A stretch of DNA of 64,000 bases from Luteitalea pratensis (GTDB lineage: Bacteria; Acidobacteriota; Vicinamibacteria; Vicinamibacterales; Vicinamibacteraceae): the NCBI RefSeq assembly GCF_001618865.1, contig NZ_CP015136.1, positions 310,001 through 374,000 on the forward strand, written 5' to 3'. The first letter of the stretch is position 1. Every line of letters starts with the position of its first letter. The notes under the pieces are model-generated. The model saw only the letters and a list, made by a program, of their open reading frames with translations, ran no database searches and was not told the DNA's origin. Below are positions 46,060 to 54,914 of the stretch, one piece after another. The translations under genes were made by a program, and so were the position numbers.

Positions 46060-46341
46060 ATGACGGCTGCGGAACTGAAGGCGTCGAGCTCGCGACCATC
46101 CGGACTTCGTGCCGAGGCCATCGCGATGTGGCTGGAAGCGCAAGGCGACTGGGCGGCCGCGCACGCGACCGTCCAGGACCTCGAGACACCAGCCGCCGCC
46201 TGGGTCCACGCCTACCTCCATCGTCGCGAGGGCGATCAGTCGAACGCCCGGTACTGGTACACGCGTGCGGACAGGCCGGTGGCGAAAGGATCGTTCGAGG
46301 AGGAGTGGCTCGCGATCGTCACCGAGTTGCTCGCCGCCTGA
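46060..46341 (+). CDS. Small conserved hypothetical protein (93 aa)
   Basis: 93 residues, cytoplasmic. The pattern WLEAQGDWAAAHATVQD...WVHAYLHRREGDQSNARYWYTRADRP...EEEWLAIVTELL is a tetratricopeptide-like pair of helices found in a widespread family of short uncharacterised proteins. No ribosome-binding site is obvious. The 164-bp gap upstream contains a few GCTGAAA-type repeat units and nothing else. Confidence 0.75.
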   Translation: MTAAELKASSSRPSGLRAEAIAMWLEAQGDWAAAHATVQDLETPAAAWVHAYLHRREGDQSNARYWYTRADRPVAKGSFEEEWLAIVTELLAA

Positions 46342-46349
46342 GGGGCGTC

Positions 46350-46510
46350 GGGCCGCGCTCGGAGAGCGGGCCCTACCGTCGCAACCTCGCGACCCTGAGT
46401 CCTGAGACTTGAGCCCAGAGCATGCGCCCGTCGGCGTGAGACCTGAGCCTTGAGACTTGAAGCTTGAAGCTTGAAGCTTGAAGCTTGAGGCTTGAGACTT
46501 GAGCCCTGCG
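46350..46510. repeat. REP-like hairpin (inverted) and CTTGAAG heptamers
   Basis: A REP-like copy in the opposite orientation (46350-46376, the complement of the variant at 1877), then GAGACTT/GAGCCTT units and a run of four near-perfect CTTGAAG units (46458-46485), the most regular heptamers in the window. A TATACT hexamer follows at 46539. Confidence 0.88.
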
Positions 46511-46552
46511 AGACGCGTGAGCAGTCCCCTCGGCTCCGTATACTGCTCGGGC

Positions 46553-48478
46553 GTGATCGGAGTAACGACATCCCGGGCTGTTCGACTGTGCACGTTCGCG
46601 ATCGCGGCCGTGTGCGCACCATGGCTGGCCGCGTCACACCCGCAACAGACCGCCGGGACCGACCCACCAGGGCGCGTCGTGCTCGTCAGCCTCGATGGCA
46701 TGGGCACGCGCCTGTTCCTCGACGACCCGGTCAGCCGAGAACTGCGATCGTTGCAGGCATTGCGGGCGCGCGGGGTGATGGCCGACGGGCTCGTGCCGCA
46801 CATGCCGAGCACCACCGCCAACACGCACGCCGCGCTGTGGACGGGCGCGTGGGGCGACGTCAACGGCATCACGTCCAACGAGATGCCGCTGCCGCCCCGT
46901 GGTGAGCGGCGGGCGAGCGACCGCGTCTCGGGCTACCGCTCCGAGGGCCTGCGCGCCGAGCCGATCTGGGTTGCTGCCGCCCGGCAGGGCGTGCGGACGG
47001 TGACCCAGCAGGCGACGCAGGTTTACCCGCTGCGAGAACGGGTCACGGGCGGTGACCTGACGCTGCCGCCAACGCTGCTGCACGGGTACCAGGCGCCCGT
47101 GATCGCTCCCGCCCGCTGGCTGCGCCGAAGCGATCTCACCGCCGTGCCCTGCACCGACACCGATGCCCGTGCCGTGACGTGCGTCACGTGGCCCGCGGGC
47201 AGGGTCGTCTTCCGCGCCGCGCTGTCGAGTGGTGCCGATGGACGCAGGTTCCTGCGCGTGCGGGTCGACGGCACCGCCCGCAGCGTGGACGTACCGCTCG
47301 CCGCGACCGAACACGACCCGCCGCGCGGCCGCGAACTCGCGCGCCATTTCAGCGACGGGTTGCTCGTCGATCTCCCGGGTCTCGCGCCGGCGATGGCCTA
47401 TTTCCGCCTCTTCGAGGCGTCGCCGGATGGTCGATCGCTGGTGTTGTTCCAGTCCGTGCTCCACGAGTTCGTGCTGTACACCGGCCACGAGGCGACGCGC
47501 GCCGAGGCCATCGCGTTCCTGCAGGAGGCAGGCGGCTTCATCGGCAACGGCGACGACGAGCCCTGGGAAGTCGAGGGCATCGGCGGCGTGTCGCTCGCGC
47601 AGGGCGGCGATGGCGCGCGCGAGCGGCGCTACCTCGAGACGCTCGAACTCGGCATCCGCCAGACGATCCGCCACGCGCACTACCTGTGGCGGACCCACAC
47701 GCCGCGGCTGATGCTCGCCTACGTCAGCATGCCCGACGAGATGGAGCATGCGTGGCTGGGGCAGGCTCACCAGGATGCCCGATACGAGCCGCTGCGCCGG
47801 TGGGGATACCAGCTCGTGGATCGCGCCGTGGAGACCTACGTCGGATTTGCTTCCGCGAACGACCACGTCGTGTTCGTGAGCGATCACGGGATGACGACGG
47901 TGACGCATGAAGTGCGAATGAACATCGCGTTGCGGAACGCAGGCCTCGTCGCCGTCGACGCCCGTGGCCAGGTCGACGCGGCACGCTCGAAAGTGCTCTA
48001 CGGGCGCAACTGCCTGCTCGTACACACGGTCGATTGGAAGGGTGGGGTGGTGCCACTGGCCGAGGCCGATGCCGTCCTGGGGCAAGCCATCGCCGTGCTG
48101 CGTGCCGTTCGCGCCCAAGACGGGCAGCCGGTGATCACCGGCGCCTTCTCGTCGCCGGCCGATCGAGAACGCCTGGGGTTCGGCGGCCCCAACGGCTTCG
48201 ACGCGTGCTTCGACGCACGCGCAGGCTACATGCTGAGTGCGGGGCTGGGTGACGGCCCGGTCGTGCGCCGGCGCCAGCGGTCGACCGGCGAGCATGGCTT
48301 CCTGCCCACGCGTCCGGACATGCAGGGGATCCTGATCGCCGCCGGGCCGCGGATCCCGAAGGGCGGCCGGTGGCCCCGCCGCAGGGCCATCGACGTGGCG
48401 CCCCTGGTCAGCGATCTCCTCGGTATCGACCCACCGCGCGACTCGCGCGGGCAATCACCGGTCGGAGGCGAAAAGTAG
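46553..48478 (+). CDS. Secreted type I phosphodiesterase / nucleotide pyrophosphatase family protein
   Basis: 641 residues from a GTG at 46553, with an N-terminal signal. Alkaline-phosphatase-superfamily metal sites are visible: VLVSLDGMG (first Asp), MPSTTANTHAALWTG with the nucleophile Thr, and VFVSDHGMT with Asp-His, followed by a late STGEHGFLP histidine. An inserted domain (about 150-300) is beta-rich. It should split phosphodiesters or related esters outside the cytoplasm. A TATACT box (46539-46544) ends eight bases before the GTG, so the message may be almost leaderless. Confidence 0.88.
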   Translation: MIGVTTSRAVRLCTFAIAAVCAPWLAASHPQQTAGTDPPGRVVLVSLDGMGTRLFLDDPVSRELRSLQALRARGVMADGLVPHMPSTTANTHAALWTGAWGDVNGITSNEMPLPPRGERRASDRVSGYRSEGLRAEPIWVAAARQGVRTVTQQATQVYPLRERVTGGDLTLPPTLLHGYQAPVIAPARWLRRSDLTAVPCTDTDARAVTCVTWPAGRVVFRAALSSGADGRRFLRVRVDGTARSVDVPLAATEHDPPRGRELARHFSDGLLVDLPGLAPAMAYFRLFEASPDGRSLVLFQSVLHEFVLYTGHEATRAEAIAFLQEAGGFIGNGDDEPWEVEGIGGVSLAQGGDGARERRYLETLELGIRQTIRHAHYLWRTHTPRLMLAYVSMPDEMEHAWLGQAHQDARYEPLRRWGYQLVDRAVETYVGFASANDHVVFVSDHGMTTVTHEVRMNIALRNAGLVAVDARGQVDAARSKVLYGRNCLLVHTVDWKGGVVPLAEADAVLGQAIAVLRAVRAQDGQPVITGAFSSPADRERLGFGGPNGFDACFDARAGYMLSAGLGDGPVVRRRQRSTGEHGFLPTRPDMQGILIAAGPRIPKGGRWPRRRAIDVAPLVSDLLGIDPPRDSRGQSPVGGEK

Positions 48479-48626
48479 AAAGGGCGAAAAGGGCTAAAAG
48501 ACAGAATCGAAGGAAGGAAGACCTTCAAGGTTGAAGGGCCTCCTTGAACCTTCAAGACTGAAGGCCCTTTGACCGTTCCCCTTCGATTCTGCCTTTTGCT
48601 CGTTTCGCCCTTTGGCCCTTTTTATC
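48479..48626. terminator. Long imperfect inverted repeat between convergent genes
   Basis: The left arm (48479-48513) starts AAAGGGCGAAAAGGGC and ends CAGAATCGAAGG; the right arm (48580-48626) starts CCTTCGATTCTG and ends TTTCGCCCTTTGGCCCTTTTT. The 12-bp inner cores match perfectly. Between them lie smaller hairpins made from CTTCAAG/CTTGAAG units. With A-rich and T-rich ends it resembles a bidirectional terminator for the two genes that meet here. Confidence 0.7.
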
Positions 48627-48630
48627 TTTC

Positions 48631-49965
48631 TCAGCTCGCCGGCCGAAGTGCGGCCCTGGCCGTGGCGGTATCGTAGGACTCCACGACCGACGAGTAGATC
48701 AGCTGTCGGAGCGTGGCATGCGCGTCGGAGCCAGTCGAGGGCAGCAGCTGCGTCATGAACACGACCACCAGCTTCTCGACCGGATCCACCCAGAACTTCG
48801 TGTGGTACGCGCCGCCCCAGCCGTACTCACCGACCGATCCCGGACGGCCCGAGCGACCGACGTGCTCGGTGATCTCGAAGCCAAGCCCGAAGCCGAAGTT
48901 GCCGTTGGAATAGAGCGGTCCGACGTGGTTGGACGTCATCAGCTCGACGGTCTTGGGGCTCAGCAGGCGCACGCCGTCGAGGGCGCCGCCGTTGAGCAGC
49001 ATCTGCAGGAACCGGGCGTAGTCGGATGCCGTGGACACGAGGCCCGCGCCGCCCGAAAACGACTGGCGCGGACCGACGACGTAGTTGCCCTGCCCGGTGC
49101 CTGGTGCCGGCGCTTTCGTGATGGTGGCGCCTGCCGAGGCGACGCTGTAGACCGTCGCGAGCCGATCGGCTTCTGCGGGATCGACGTAGAACCCCGTGCT
49201 GGTCATCTTGAGCGGCGTGAAGATGCGCGCCTTCATGAAATCGGCAAGCGACTGGCCACTGGCCTTCTCGACCACGACGCCGAGGATGTCGGTGTTGAAT
49301 CCGTACACATACTTGTCGCCAGGCTGCGAATCCATCGGCAGCGTCGCCAGGCGATCGATGGTGGTGGCGATGGGCTCGTTCTTGTCGGCGAAGTACCAGC
49401 CGATGACATTCGCGGCCCGGTAGTCGGCCTCGAACGGGTTGCCGCTGCCGTACGAGATGCCGGACGTGTGCGTGAGCAGGTGGCGAATCGTGATCGGGCG
49501 GACCGCGGGTGCCGAACCGGCGCTCACGGCCGTCTGCGAGGTGGACGTTCCCGCCGGTGGCGGCACCACAACCGTGGTTTTTGCAAACGACGGGATGAAC
49601 CGCGAGACCGGATCATCGAGGTGCACACGGCCCTCCTCGACGAGCATCATGATCGAGACGCTCGTGATCGCCTTGCTCATCGAGGCGATGCGGAACAGCG
49701 TGTCGGTCGTCATCGGCACGTTCTTCTCGATGTCGCGGCGGCCCGCGGCCTCGTGGTACACGACCTTGCCGTTGCGGGCGACGAGCGTGACCGTGCCCGC
49801 CACACGGCCCTGATCCACGAGGTCCTTCATCATGGCCGTGATGCGCGCGAGGCGCTCCGGTGCCATGCCCGCTACTGCCGGTGTGCCGACCGGCAGGCCC
49901 TGGCCGAAGGCAGCGCCGGCGGCGGCCACCCACACTGCGAACGCAACAACCGTCCTGCGAACCAT
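48631..49965 (-). CDS. Secreted serine beta-lactamase-like hydrolase (class C / esterase type)
   Basis: 444 residues with a signal peptide (to about residue 22). The active-site motif SMSK in [12 protein letters not shown] gives the nucleophile Ser and Lys; YGFN (in the [12 protein letters not shown] context) is the YxN-like second motif; HLLTHTSGI and a C-terminal [14 protein letters not shown] (in place of KTG) are as in the family. Such proteins are esterases, D-amino-acid peptidases or lactamases; sequence does not decide. Its ATG overlaps the stop of the HD-domain gene by one base, so they are co-transcribed. Confidence 0.9.
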   Translation of the reverse strand: MVRRTVVAFAVWVAAAGAAFGQGLPVGTPAVAGMAPERLARITAMMKDLVDQGRVAGTVTLVARNGKVVYHEAAGRRDIEKNVPMTTDTLFRIASMSKAITSVSIMMLVEEGRVHLDDPVSRFIPSFAKTTVVVPPPAGTSTSQTAVSAGSAPAVRPITIRHLLTHTSGISYGSGNPFEADYRAANVIGWYFADKNEPIATTIDRLATLPMDSQPGDKYVYGFNTDILGVVVEKASGQSLADFMKARIFTPLKMTSTGFYVDPAEADRLATVYSVASAGATITKAPAPGTGQGNYVVGPRQSFSGGAGLVSTASDYARFLQMLLNGGALDGVRLLSPKTVELMTSNHVGPLYSNGNFGFGLGFEITEHVGRSGRPGSVGEYGWGGAYHTKFWVDPVEKLVVVFMTQLLPSTGSDAHATLRQLIYSSVVESYDTATARAALRPAS

Positions 49966-50513
49966 CACCGTCTCCTGTCCAGGGCCGATTCGAGCGCCGT
50001 CAACCGCTCGCGGAACGCCTGCAGCACGTACGTGTTGTCGCAGCGTTCGAGCAGCGGCGCGAACTCGCGCCGGGTCTTCTTGAGGTACTTCTCGGCGAAA
50101 TCGCGACGTGCCGCGACGATGCGCACGAGATCCTGCAGGTTGTCGGTGCGGTCCAGCAACTTCAACAGCGTCGCGTCCCGATCGGCGAGGATGCGGGCAT
50201 AGTACGTCGCCTTGTCGCGCTCGTTGTCGTCGTCTCCCGACTCCCACCACTTCGTGAGCAGCCTCGCCAGCGCGATCGCACGTTCGGTGAAGCCGGCCAG
50301 GCGCAGGTCGTCCCACGTGAGCGTCGTGTCCTCGACGACGTCGTGCAGCAGCGCGGCGACGACGGCGTCCTCGCCGAGTTCGGCCTGCGCCGCCAGGTGG
50401 GCGACCCGCAGCGGATGGTTGATGTAAGGGTCGGGCAGCCCCTTGCGGGTCTGGCCTACGTGCGCCGAGGCAGCAAACGTCGCGGCGCGAAGGATCGCGA
50501 GCATGGTCGCCAT
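49965..50513 (-). CDS. HD-domain protein, RelA/SpoT hydrolase-like
   Basis: 182 residues. The metal-binding HD motif set is that of SpoT/MESH1-type hydrolases: H in [15 protein letters not shown] in [10 protein letters not shown] in [11 protein letters not shown], and D in [13 protein letters not shown]. No synthetase, TGS or ACT domain is attached, so if active it could be a small alarmone hydrolase degrading (p)ppGpp. The chosen ATG at 50513 begins MATMLAI; another lies three codons later. The gene couples with the serine hydrolase downstream. Confidence 0.88.
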   Translation of the reverse strand: MATMLAILRAATFAASAHVGQTRKGLPDPYINHPLRVAHLAAQAELGEDAVVAALLHDVVEDTTLTWDDLRLAGFTERAIALARLLTKWWESGDDDNERDKATYYARILADRDATLLKLLDRTDNLQDLVRIVAARRDFAEKYLKKTRREFAPLLERCDNTYVLQAFRERLTALESALDRRR

Positions 50514-50580
50514 TCTAGGACGCGGGGGGCGTGCGACACTACGCCGCGTCACGTTCGGCGCCGCGGCGCCCACTCAACAG

Positions 50581-51150
50581 ATGACCATGCGCACATTGCT
50601 TCTGACTCTCTGCCTGTCGTCGATCGCTCTTCCATCCCTGGCGCAGGACGGCGCCCGCGAGTACAGGGTGCTGGCCACGTCCAAGACGTCGACCATGGAG
50701 AAGGAGATGAACGCCGCGGCAGAGGCGGGGTACGCTTTCGCGGCCGTGATGGGTGGCGAGACGGCATTCGGCGGCAACGAGACCGTCGTCGTGATGCAGA
50801 AGGACCCCAAACCGTCGGCGATGGGCTACAGGCTGCTCGCGGCCAGCAAGACGGGCACCATCCAGAAGGAGATCCGGACGGCCGCCGATCAGGGCTTCCA
50901 CTACGCGGGGCAGACGCTCTTCTCGTCGGCGTTCGGTGGCTCCGAGGTCGTCGTGATCATGGAGCGGGACAAGGACAATCCCACACCGACCGAGGACTAC
51001 CTCGTCATCGCGACGAGCAAGACGTCGACGCTCGAGAAGGAAATGAACGGGAGCGGCGCGAAAGGTTATCAGGCCGTCGCGATGACGGTCGGCACCACGG
51101 CCCTGGGCGGGAAGGAACTCGTCGTCCTCGCGAGGCGCGACCGCAAGTAG
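50581..51150 (+). CDS. Secreted protein made of three tandem DUF4177-like repeats
   Basis: 189 residues: signal peptide (1-21), then three copies of a unit of about 48 residues at 28-75, 83-130 and 140-187. Each starts Y-x-V/L-x-A-x-SKT-x-T, continues with KEM/KEI and a small-residue helix ending G-Y/F, and closes with A-FGG/LGG followed by a VVV strand and an acidic-basic end. The repeat has the beta-alpha-beta size of DUF4177. Function unknown. The ATG at 50581 is preferred because the signal peptide begins there. The gene is divergent from the HD-domain gene and convergent with the propeller gene. Confidence 0.78.
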   Translation: MTMRTLLLTLCLSSIALPSLAQDGAREYRVLATSKTSTMEKEMNAAAEAGYAFAAVMGGETAFGGNETVVVMQKDPKPSAMGYRLLAASKTGTIQKEIRTAADQGFHYAGQTLFSSAFGGSEVVVIMERDKDNPTPTEDYLVIATSKTSTLEKEMNGSGAKGYQAVAMTVGTTALGGKELVVLARRDRK

Positions 51151-51154
51151 CGCC

Positions 51155-51991
51155 TCAGCGCATCGCCGAGACCAGGACCTTGGCGGTCCTGCGCTGGATG
51201 GACCAGAACCGTGTCGGATCCGAGGGGTCGAGCGCGATGCCCTGCCCCTCGCTCTCGACTGGCACGATCGCCTCGAGGACGAGGGTGGCGCCTGCCGCGG
51301 GCAACCGCAGGACGTGCAGTTCTGGCGCGTGATGCCCCGCGGTGAGGAGTCGGCCATCGGGAGTCCACACGCCTCCCGAACTGCTCATGCCGTCCCAGCG
51401 CGCCACCACCGTCTTGGGAAATGCCCACGCTCCGGTTTCGCGCCACTCGGGGTCGTAGCGGACCAGCACCGAGTACTCGGGACCCTTGCCGGGCTCGCCG
51501 TTCGGCGCGGGATAGTGCGCGTACATCACCCACCACGCATTGTCACGGCGGTCGATCCATGTCGCCGAGCCGCGGCCGGTGCCAACGGGAATGCTCTGCA
51601 CGTGCCGGAGCGTGCCTGTGTCCCACACCTCGATCGAGCTGACCATCGGGACGCCCGGATAGTTGGAATGGGCACAGTACAGACGGCCGTCGATCGCCAC
51701 GCCGCTGTTCAGGTGGATGAACGGGCCGCCTTCGGGGCCCTGCCATGCGCCGACCTTCGTGCCGGACGCCTTCTCGTACTTGCCGATGCGGCGATTGTCG
51801 ATCGCGTAGAAATGTGTCGCGTCGACGGCGACGGCCTGCCGCGCTTCAGGAGCGGCGTAACGGCGGACCACTGCCCAGGCATCCCTGATCGGGAGTGGCG
51901 GCGCGTCCGTCGTCTTTTGCGCGATTCCGGCCGGTGTCCCGATGGCGAGCGCGAGGAACAGGCCAGCCAGCGAGGAGCGACGCCACGCCAC
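51155..51991 (-). CDS. Secreted NHL-like beta-propeller protein
   Basis: 278 residues, GTG start at 51991, signal peptide ending near GIAQ. Recurring blade-like units (AVAVDATHFYAIDNRRIGKYE, cut, GVAIDGRLYCAHSN, SSIEVWDTGTLRHVQSI and GVWTPDGRLLTAG) indicate a six-bladed or smaller propeller of NHL or TolB style. No catalytic motif is visible. It starts three bases after the stop of the exported aminotransferase gene, so both are one transcript and may act on the same compound outside the cytoplasm. Confidence 0.75.
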   Translation of the reverse strand: MAWRRSSLAGLFLALAIGTPAGIAQKTTDAPPLPIRDAWAVVRRYAAPEARQAVAVDATHFYAIDNRRIGKYEKASGTKVGAWQGPEGGPFIHLNSGVAIDGRLYCAHSNYPGVPMVSSIEVWDTGTLRHVQSIPVGTGRGSATWIDRRDNAWWVMYAHYPAPNGEPGKGPEYSVLVRYDPEWRETGAWAFPKTVVARWDGMSSSGGVWTPDGRLLTAGHHAPELHVLRLPAAGATLVLEAIVPVESEGQGIALDPSDPTRFWSIQRRTAKVLVSAMR

Positions 51992-51993
51992 GC

Positions 51994-53121
51994 TCAGGAC
52001 TTGAGCACCTGTTCGAACACGTCGCATGCGCGCTGCATCTCCTCGGCGGTGCCGATGGAAATGCGCGAATGTGTGTTCAGCGGCGGGAACGGCCGCCCGA
52101 CCGCGACCCCACGGGCACGGCATGCGGCCGCGAACGCTACCGTGTCCCGACCGATGTCGGCCATGACGAAGTTGGCGTGCGAGACCGGTACCCTGGTGCC
52201 AAGGGCCTCGAGTCGCTTGACCGTGAATGCGCGGGCTTCGGCGTTGCGGGCACGCTCGCGTGCTTCGAGGTCCTTGACGCGGAGGGCGGCGATGGCGCCA
52301 TGCAGGCCGATCGTGTTGACGCTCATCGGCAGGCTCCACGCGGCGAGGCGTTCGAGCACTGCCGGCTGACCCATCGCGTAGCCGACCCGCAAGCCGGCCA
52401 TGCCGTACATCTTCGAGAACGTGCGGCTGACGACGACGCGCGGCGACGAGAGGGCAATCGGCAGCGCCGTGGCGACGCCGGCCCCGTCCGCATACTCGAT
52501 GTAGGCCTCGTCGAGCAGGACGACGATGTCGGGCGATCGCTTCAGGGCGTCGGCCACAAAGGCCCGTACCTGGTCGAGCGGCAATGCCACGCTGGTCGGG
52601 TTGTTCGGGTTGCAGAGAAAGATCAGTCCCGCATCCGGCACGTGGCGGGCCATCGCATCGAGGTCCACCTGCAGGTCCGCACGCACCGGCACGTCGTAGA
52701 CGGGCCGCTGCAACTGCCGCGCCCGGCGTGCCGGCTCCTCGAACGTCGGCACCGGAGCGAGCAAGCCGCGACGCGCGTCGGTGAACGCCAGCACCGCGTT
52801 GAGCAGGATCTCGGACGACCCGCACCCGACGAGCACGTTCTCGGGCGTGACGCCTTGGTGTTTGGCGATCGCCGAGGCGAGCATACCCTCGAACCGGAAG
52901 GGGTAGACGTGAGACTGCTTCATGGCCCCGCCGATGGCCCAGCGCGCCTCGACACACGGTCCCGCCGCGTTCTCGTTGCTGTCCAGCCGTATCGGCGGCA
53001 CGCCGCCGGGCCACGCGGCTGCGTCAAATGGCATGGCCCCCGCCTCGCGACCGCGGGCGACCACCAGGCCGGATGCGGCTGCTGCCGTCGACTGCATGAA
53101 CTGACGCCGGGACCACGCCAT
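51994..53121 (-). CDS. Tat-exported PLP-dependent aminotransferase (HisC-like fold type I)
   Basis: 375 residues. A twin-arginine signal (SRRQFMQSTAAAASG) is followed by a complete class I/II aminotransferase: RLDSNENAAGP, a GCGSSEILLNAV phosphate-binding turn, NPNNPTS with the PLP Asn, DEAYIEY with its Asp and Tyr, and SRTFSKMYGMAGLRVGY with PLP lysine K237. The fold is like histidinol-phosphate aminotransferase, but export as a folded, cofactor-loaded enzyme means it does not serve cytoplasmic histidine synthesis. An AGGAGG site lies before the ATG and a TACAAT hexamer near 53152-53157. Confidence 0.88.
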   Translation of the reverse strand: MAWSRRQFMQSTAAAASGLVVARGREAGAMPFDAAAWPGGVPPIRLDSNENAAGPCVEARWAIGGAMKQSHVYPFRFEGMLASAIAKHQGVTPENVLVGCGSSEILLNAVLAFTDARRGLLAPVPTFEEPARRARQLQRPVYDVPVRADLQVDLDAMARHVPDAGLIFLCNPNNPTSVALPLDQVRAFVADALKRSPDIVVLLDEAYIEYADGAGVATALPIALSSPRVVVSRTFSKMYGMAGLRVGYAMGQPAVLERLAAWSLPMSVNTIGLHGAIAALRVKDLEARERARNAEARAFTVKRLEALGTRVPVSHANFVMADIGRDTVAFAAACRARGVAVGRPFPPLNTHSRISIGTAEEMQRACDVFEQVLKS

Positions 53122-53184
53122 GCCTGCCTCCTGGGAAGATGCGGTGCCGCCATTGTACGGCGGGGCGGCACCTTTTCGCCTCGC

Positions 53185-53302
53185 CTACGGCCTGCCGCCT
53201 GCGGCCTGCAGCCGTACGTCTCAGGTCTCAGGTCTCAGGTCTCAGGTCTCAGGCATGAGGCATGAGGCATCACGTGAGGCGTTAAGCGCTAAGCGTTAGG
53301 CG
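53185..53302. repeat. Four families of heptamer repeats in sequence
   Basis: CTACGGC/CTGCCGC/CTGCGGC units (53187-53212), five AGGTCTC units (53219-53252), AGGCATG units (53251-53272) and GTTAAGC/GCTAAGC/GTTAGGC units (53280-53302) that end on the stop codon of the sulfatase gene (read leftwards TAA then CGCCTAA). One of the cleanest examples of several families lying side by side. Confidence 0.9.
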
Positions 53303-54718
53303 TTACTTCCCAGGCCATCGTTCCGACGGTGTCCGCGCGGTGGCGAAGAAGGCCTCGAACTGCTTCACGATCGTCGGTTGGGTTGTGGCGAGATCGTGTG
53401 TCTCGCCGACGTCGCTGTCGAGATCGTAGAGCTCGATGGGCTGCGCCGGGTCGAGCCAGACGGCCTTCCACTTGCCGCGGCGCGCGGCGCGCTTGTAGCC
53501 GCCCTCGTGGAACTCCCAGTACAGCGTCCGCTCTGGACCGGCCGCCGTCGTCGTGGACAGCAGCGCCTCGCGCATCGACACGCCATCGAGTCCCGGCGGC
53601 GTATTGGCGCCGACCAGCGCGGCCAGCGTGGGCAGCATGTCCCAATGCGCCCACACCGTGTCATTGACGCGCCCGGCGGGTACCGTGCCCGGCCAGCGCA
53701 CCAGCATCGGGACCCGGATGCCGCCCTCGTAGAGGTCACGCTTGATGCCGCGGAGCGGGCCGTTGCTGTCGAAGAAGTCGGGATCGGCGCCGCCTTCCCT
53801 GTGCGGCCCGTTGTCGCTCGTGAAGATGACGATGGTGTTCCGATCGAGCCCGCGCTGACCGAGCGCGTCGAGCACGCGTCCGACGCCCTGGTCCATGCGC
53901 GTGACCATGCCGGCAAAGGCCGCGTGCGGCGTGGGCTGCGATCGGTAGCCGCCACTCGTTGTGTACGGCGGCACTGGCATGGTGGCGTCGGCCTTGGCAT
54001 TGACGTACGGCGTCTCCGGAAAGCGGCCCCGGAACGGCGCGATGGCGTCCTCGGGTGGGCGCAATTCGGCGTGGGGCAGCGGGTACGCGAGATACAGCAA
54101 GAACGGTGCGTTCGCGGTGCGGTCGATGAAGTCGACCGCGGCCTGCGTGAACAGGTCGCTCGTGAAATCGCGAGTCGGGGAGACCTCGATCCACGCGCCA
54201 TTCTTCCAGAGCCGATCGGTGTACTGGCGATGGGGCTGCTGATGGGTGAGATAGCCGAACGTCTCGTCGAAGCCCTGTCGCTCCGGCAATCCCGGCGTGC
54301 CCTCGAATCCGAGCCCCCACTTGCCGACGAGTGCCGTGCGATAACCACGTGCCCGAAAGACCTCGGCCATCGTGACGTCGCTGTCTTCGAGAGGCAGTTC
54401 GCCATTGCCCCGGATCCGGCCGTGCCCCGTGTGCATGCCGGTCATCAAGGCAGCCCGCGACGGCGCACAGACGGTGCTTCCGGAGTAGTACTGCGTGAAC
54501 CGCGTGCCCTCCGCGGCCAGGCGATCGATGTTGGGCGTGCGGAACTTCTGCTGCCCGTAGGAGGAGAGGTCACCCCAGCCGAGATCGTCGGCGTGGATGA
54601 GGATCACGTTGGGGGGGCGCGCGGCGGCGGTCGTTGCCTGCCGGGCCGGCGTACGCTGCGCGAAGGGCAGCGCCACGAGGCCGGTCACGAGGACGGCGTA
54701 AGCGACGAGGACGCGCAT
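53303..54718 (-). CDS. Secreted arylsulfatase-family sulfatase
   Basis: 471 residues with a signal peptide (to about residue 20). Metal ligands appear in ILIHADDLGWGD, the formylglycine motif is C84-APSR, followed by GKWGLG, LPHAELRPP and FTSDNGPH. Cys-type sulfatases need a formylglycine-generating enzyme, not in this window. The length and C-terminal domain (LYDLDSDVGETHDLA) fit the large S1 family that removes sulfate from sulfated sugars. The ATG at 54718 begins the signal peptide. It lies between a cluster of exported enzymes and a GH51 gene, fitting a role in polysaccharide use. Confidence 0.93.
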   Translation of the reverse strand: MRVLVAYAVLVTGLVALPFAQRTPARQATTAAARPPNVILIHADDLGWGDLSSYGQQKFRTPNIDRLAAEGTRFTQYYSGSTVCAPSRAALMTGMHTGHGRIRGNGELPLEDSDVTMAEVFRARGYRTALVGKWGLGFEGTPGLPERQGFDETFGYLTHQQPHRQYTDRLWKNGAWIEVSPTRDFTSDLFTQAAVDFIDRTANAPFLLYLAYPLPHAELRPPEDAIAPFRGRFPETPYVNAKADATMPVPPYTTSGGYRSQPTPHAAFAGMVTRMDQGVGRVLDALGQRGLDRNTIVIFTSDNGPHREGGADPDFFDSNGPLRGIKRDLYEGGIRVPMLVRWPGTVPAGRVNDTVWAHWDMLPTLAALVGANTPPGLDGVSMREALLSTTTAAGPERTLYWEFHEGGYKRAARRGKWKAVWLDPAQPIELYDLDSDVGETHDLATTQPTIVKQFEAFFATARTPSERWPGK

Positions 54719-54741
54719 GGCCCGGATGGTGCCACATCGCA

Positions 54742-54852
54742 GGATCACAGGACCACAGGAACACAGGACCACAAGGGCAGGACCGCGGATCGCGGATCGG
54801 GAAATCGCGGATCGGAATCGGGAAGGTAGGGCCGGCTCTCCGAGCCCGGCCC
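54742..54852. repeat. Octamer repeat, CGGATCG units and REP-like hairpin
   Basis: ACAGGACC, ACAGGAAC and ACAGGACC units with 8-bp spacing (54747-54772) are the complement of the 8-bp family at 2449. GCGGATCG and related units follow (54785-54818), then a REP-like copy (54826-54852). Confidence 0.8.
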
Positions 54853-54914
54853 ATCCGGACGGCGTCAATTTCAAATTTCAAATTACGGTGACGCCGACAA
54901 CGCTGCGCTTCTGA

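Noticed and set aside
53219-53272. Regular repeats that could be taken for a CRISPR array
   Set aside because: The units are 7 bp, contiguous and degenerate, with no spacers of constant length, no 25-40 bp repeat and no cas gene in the window.
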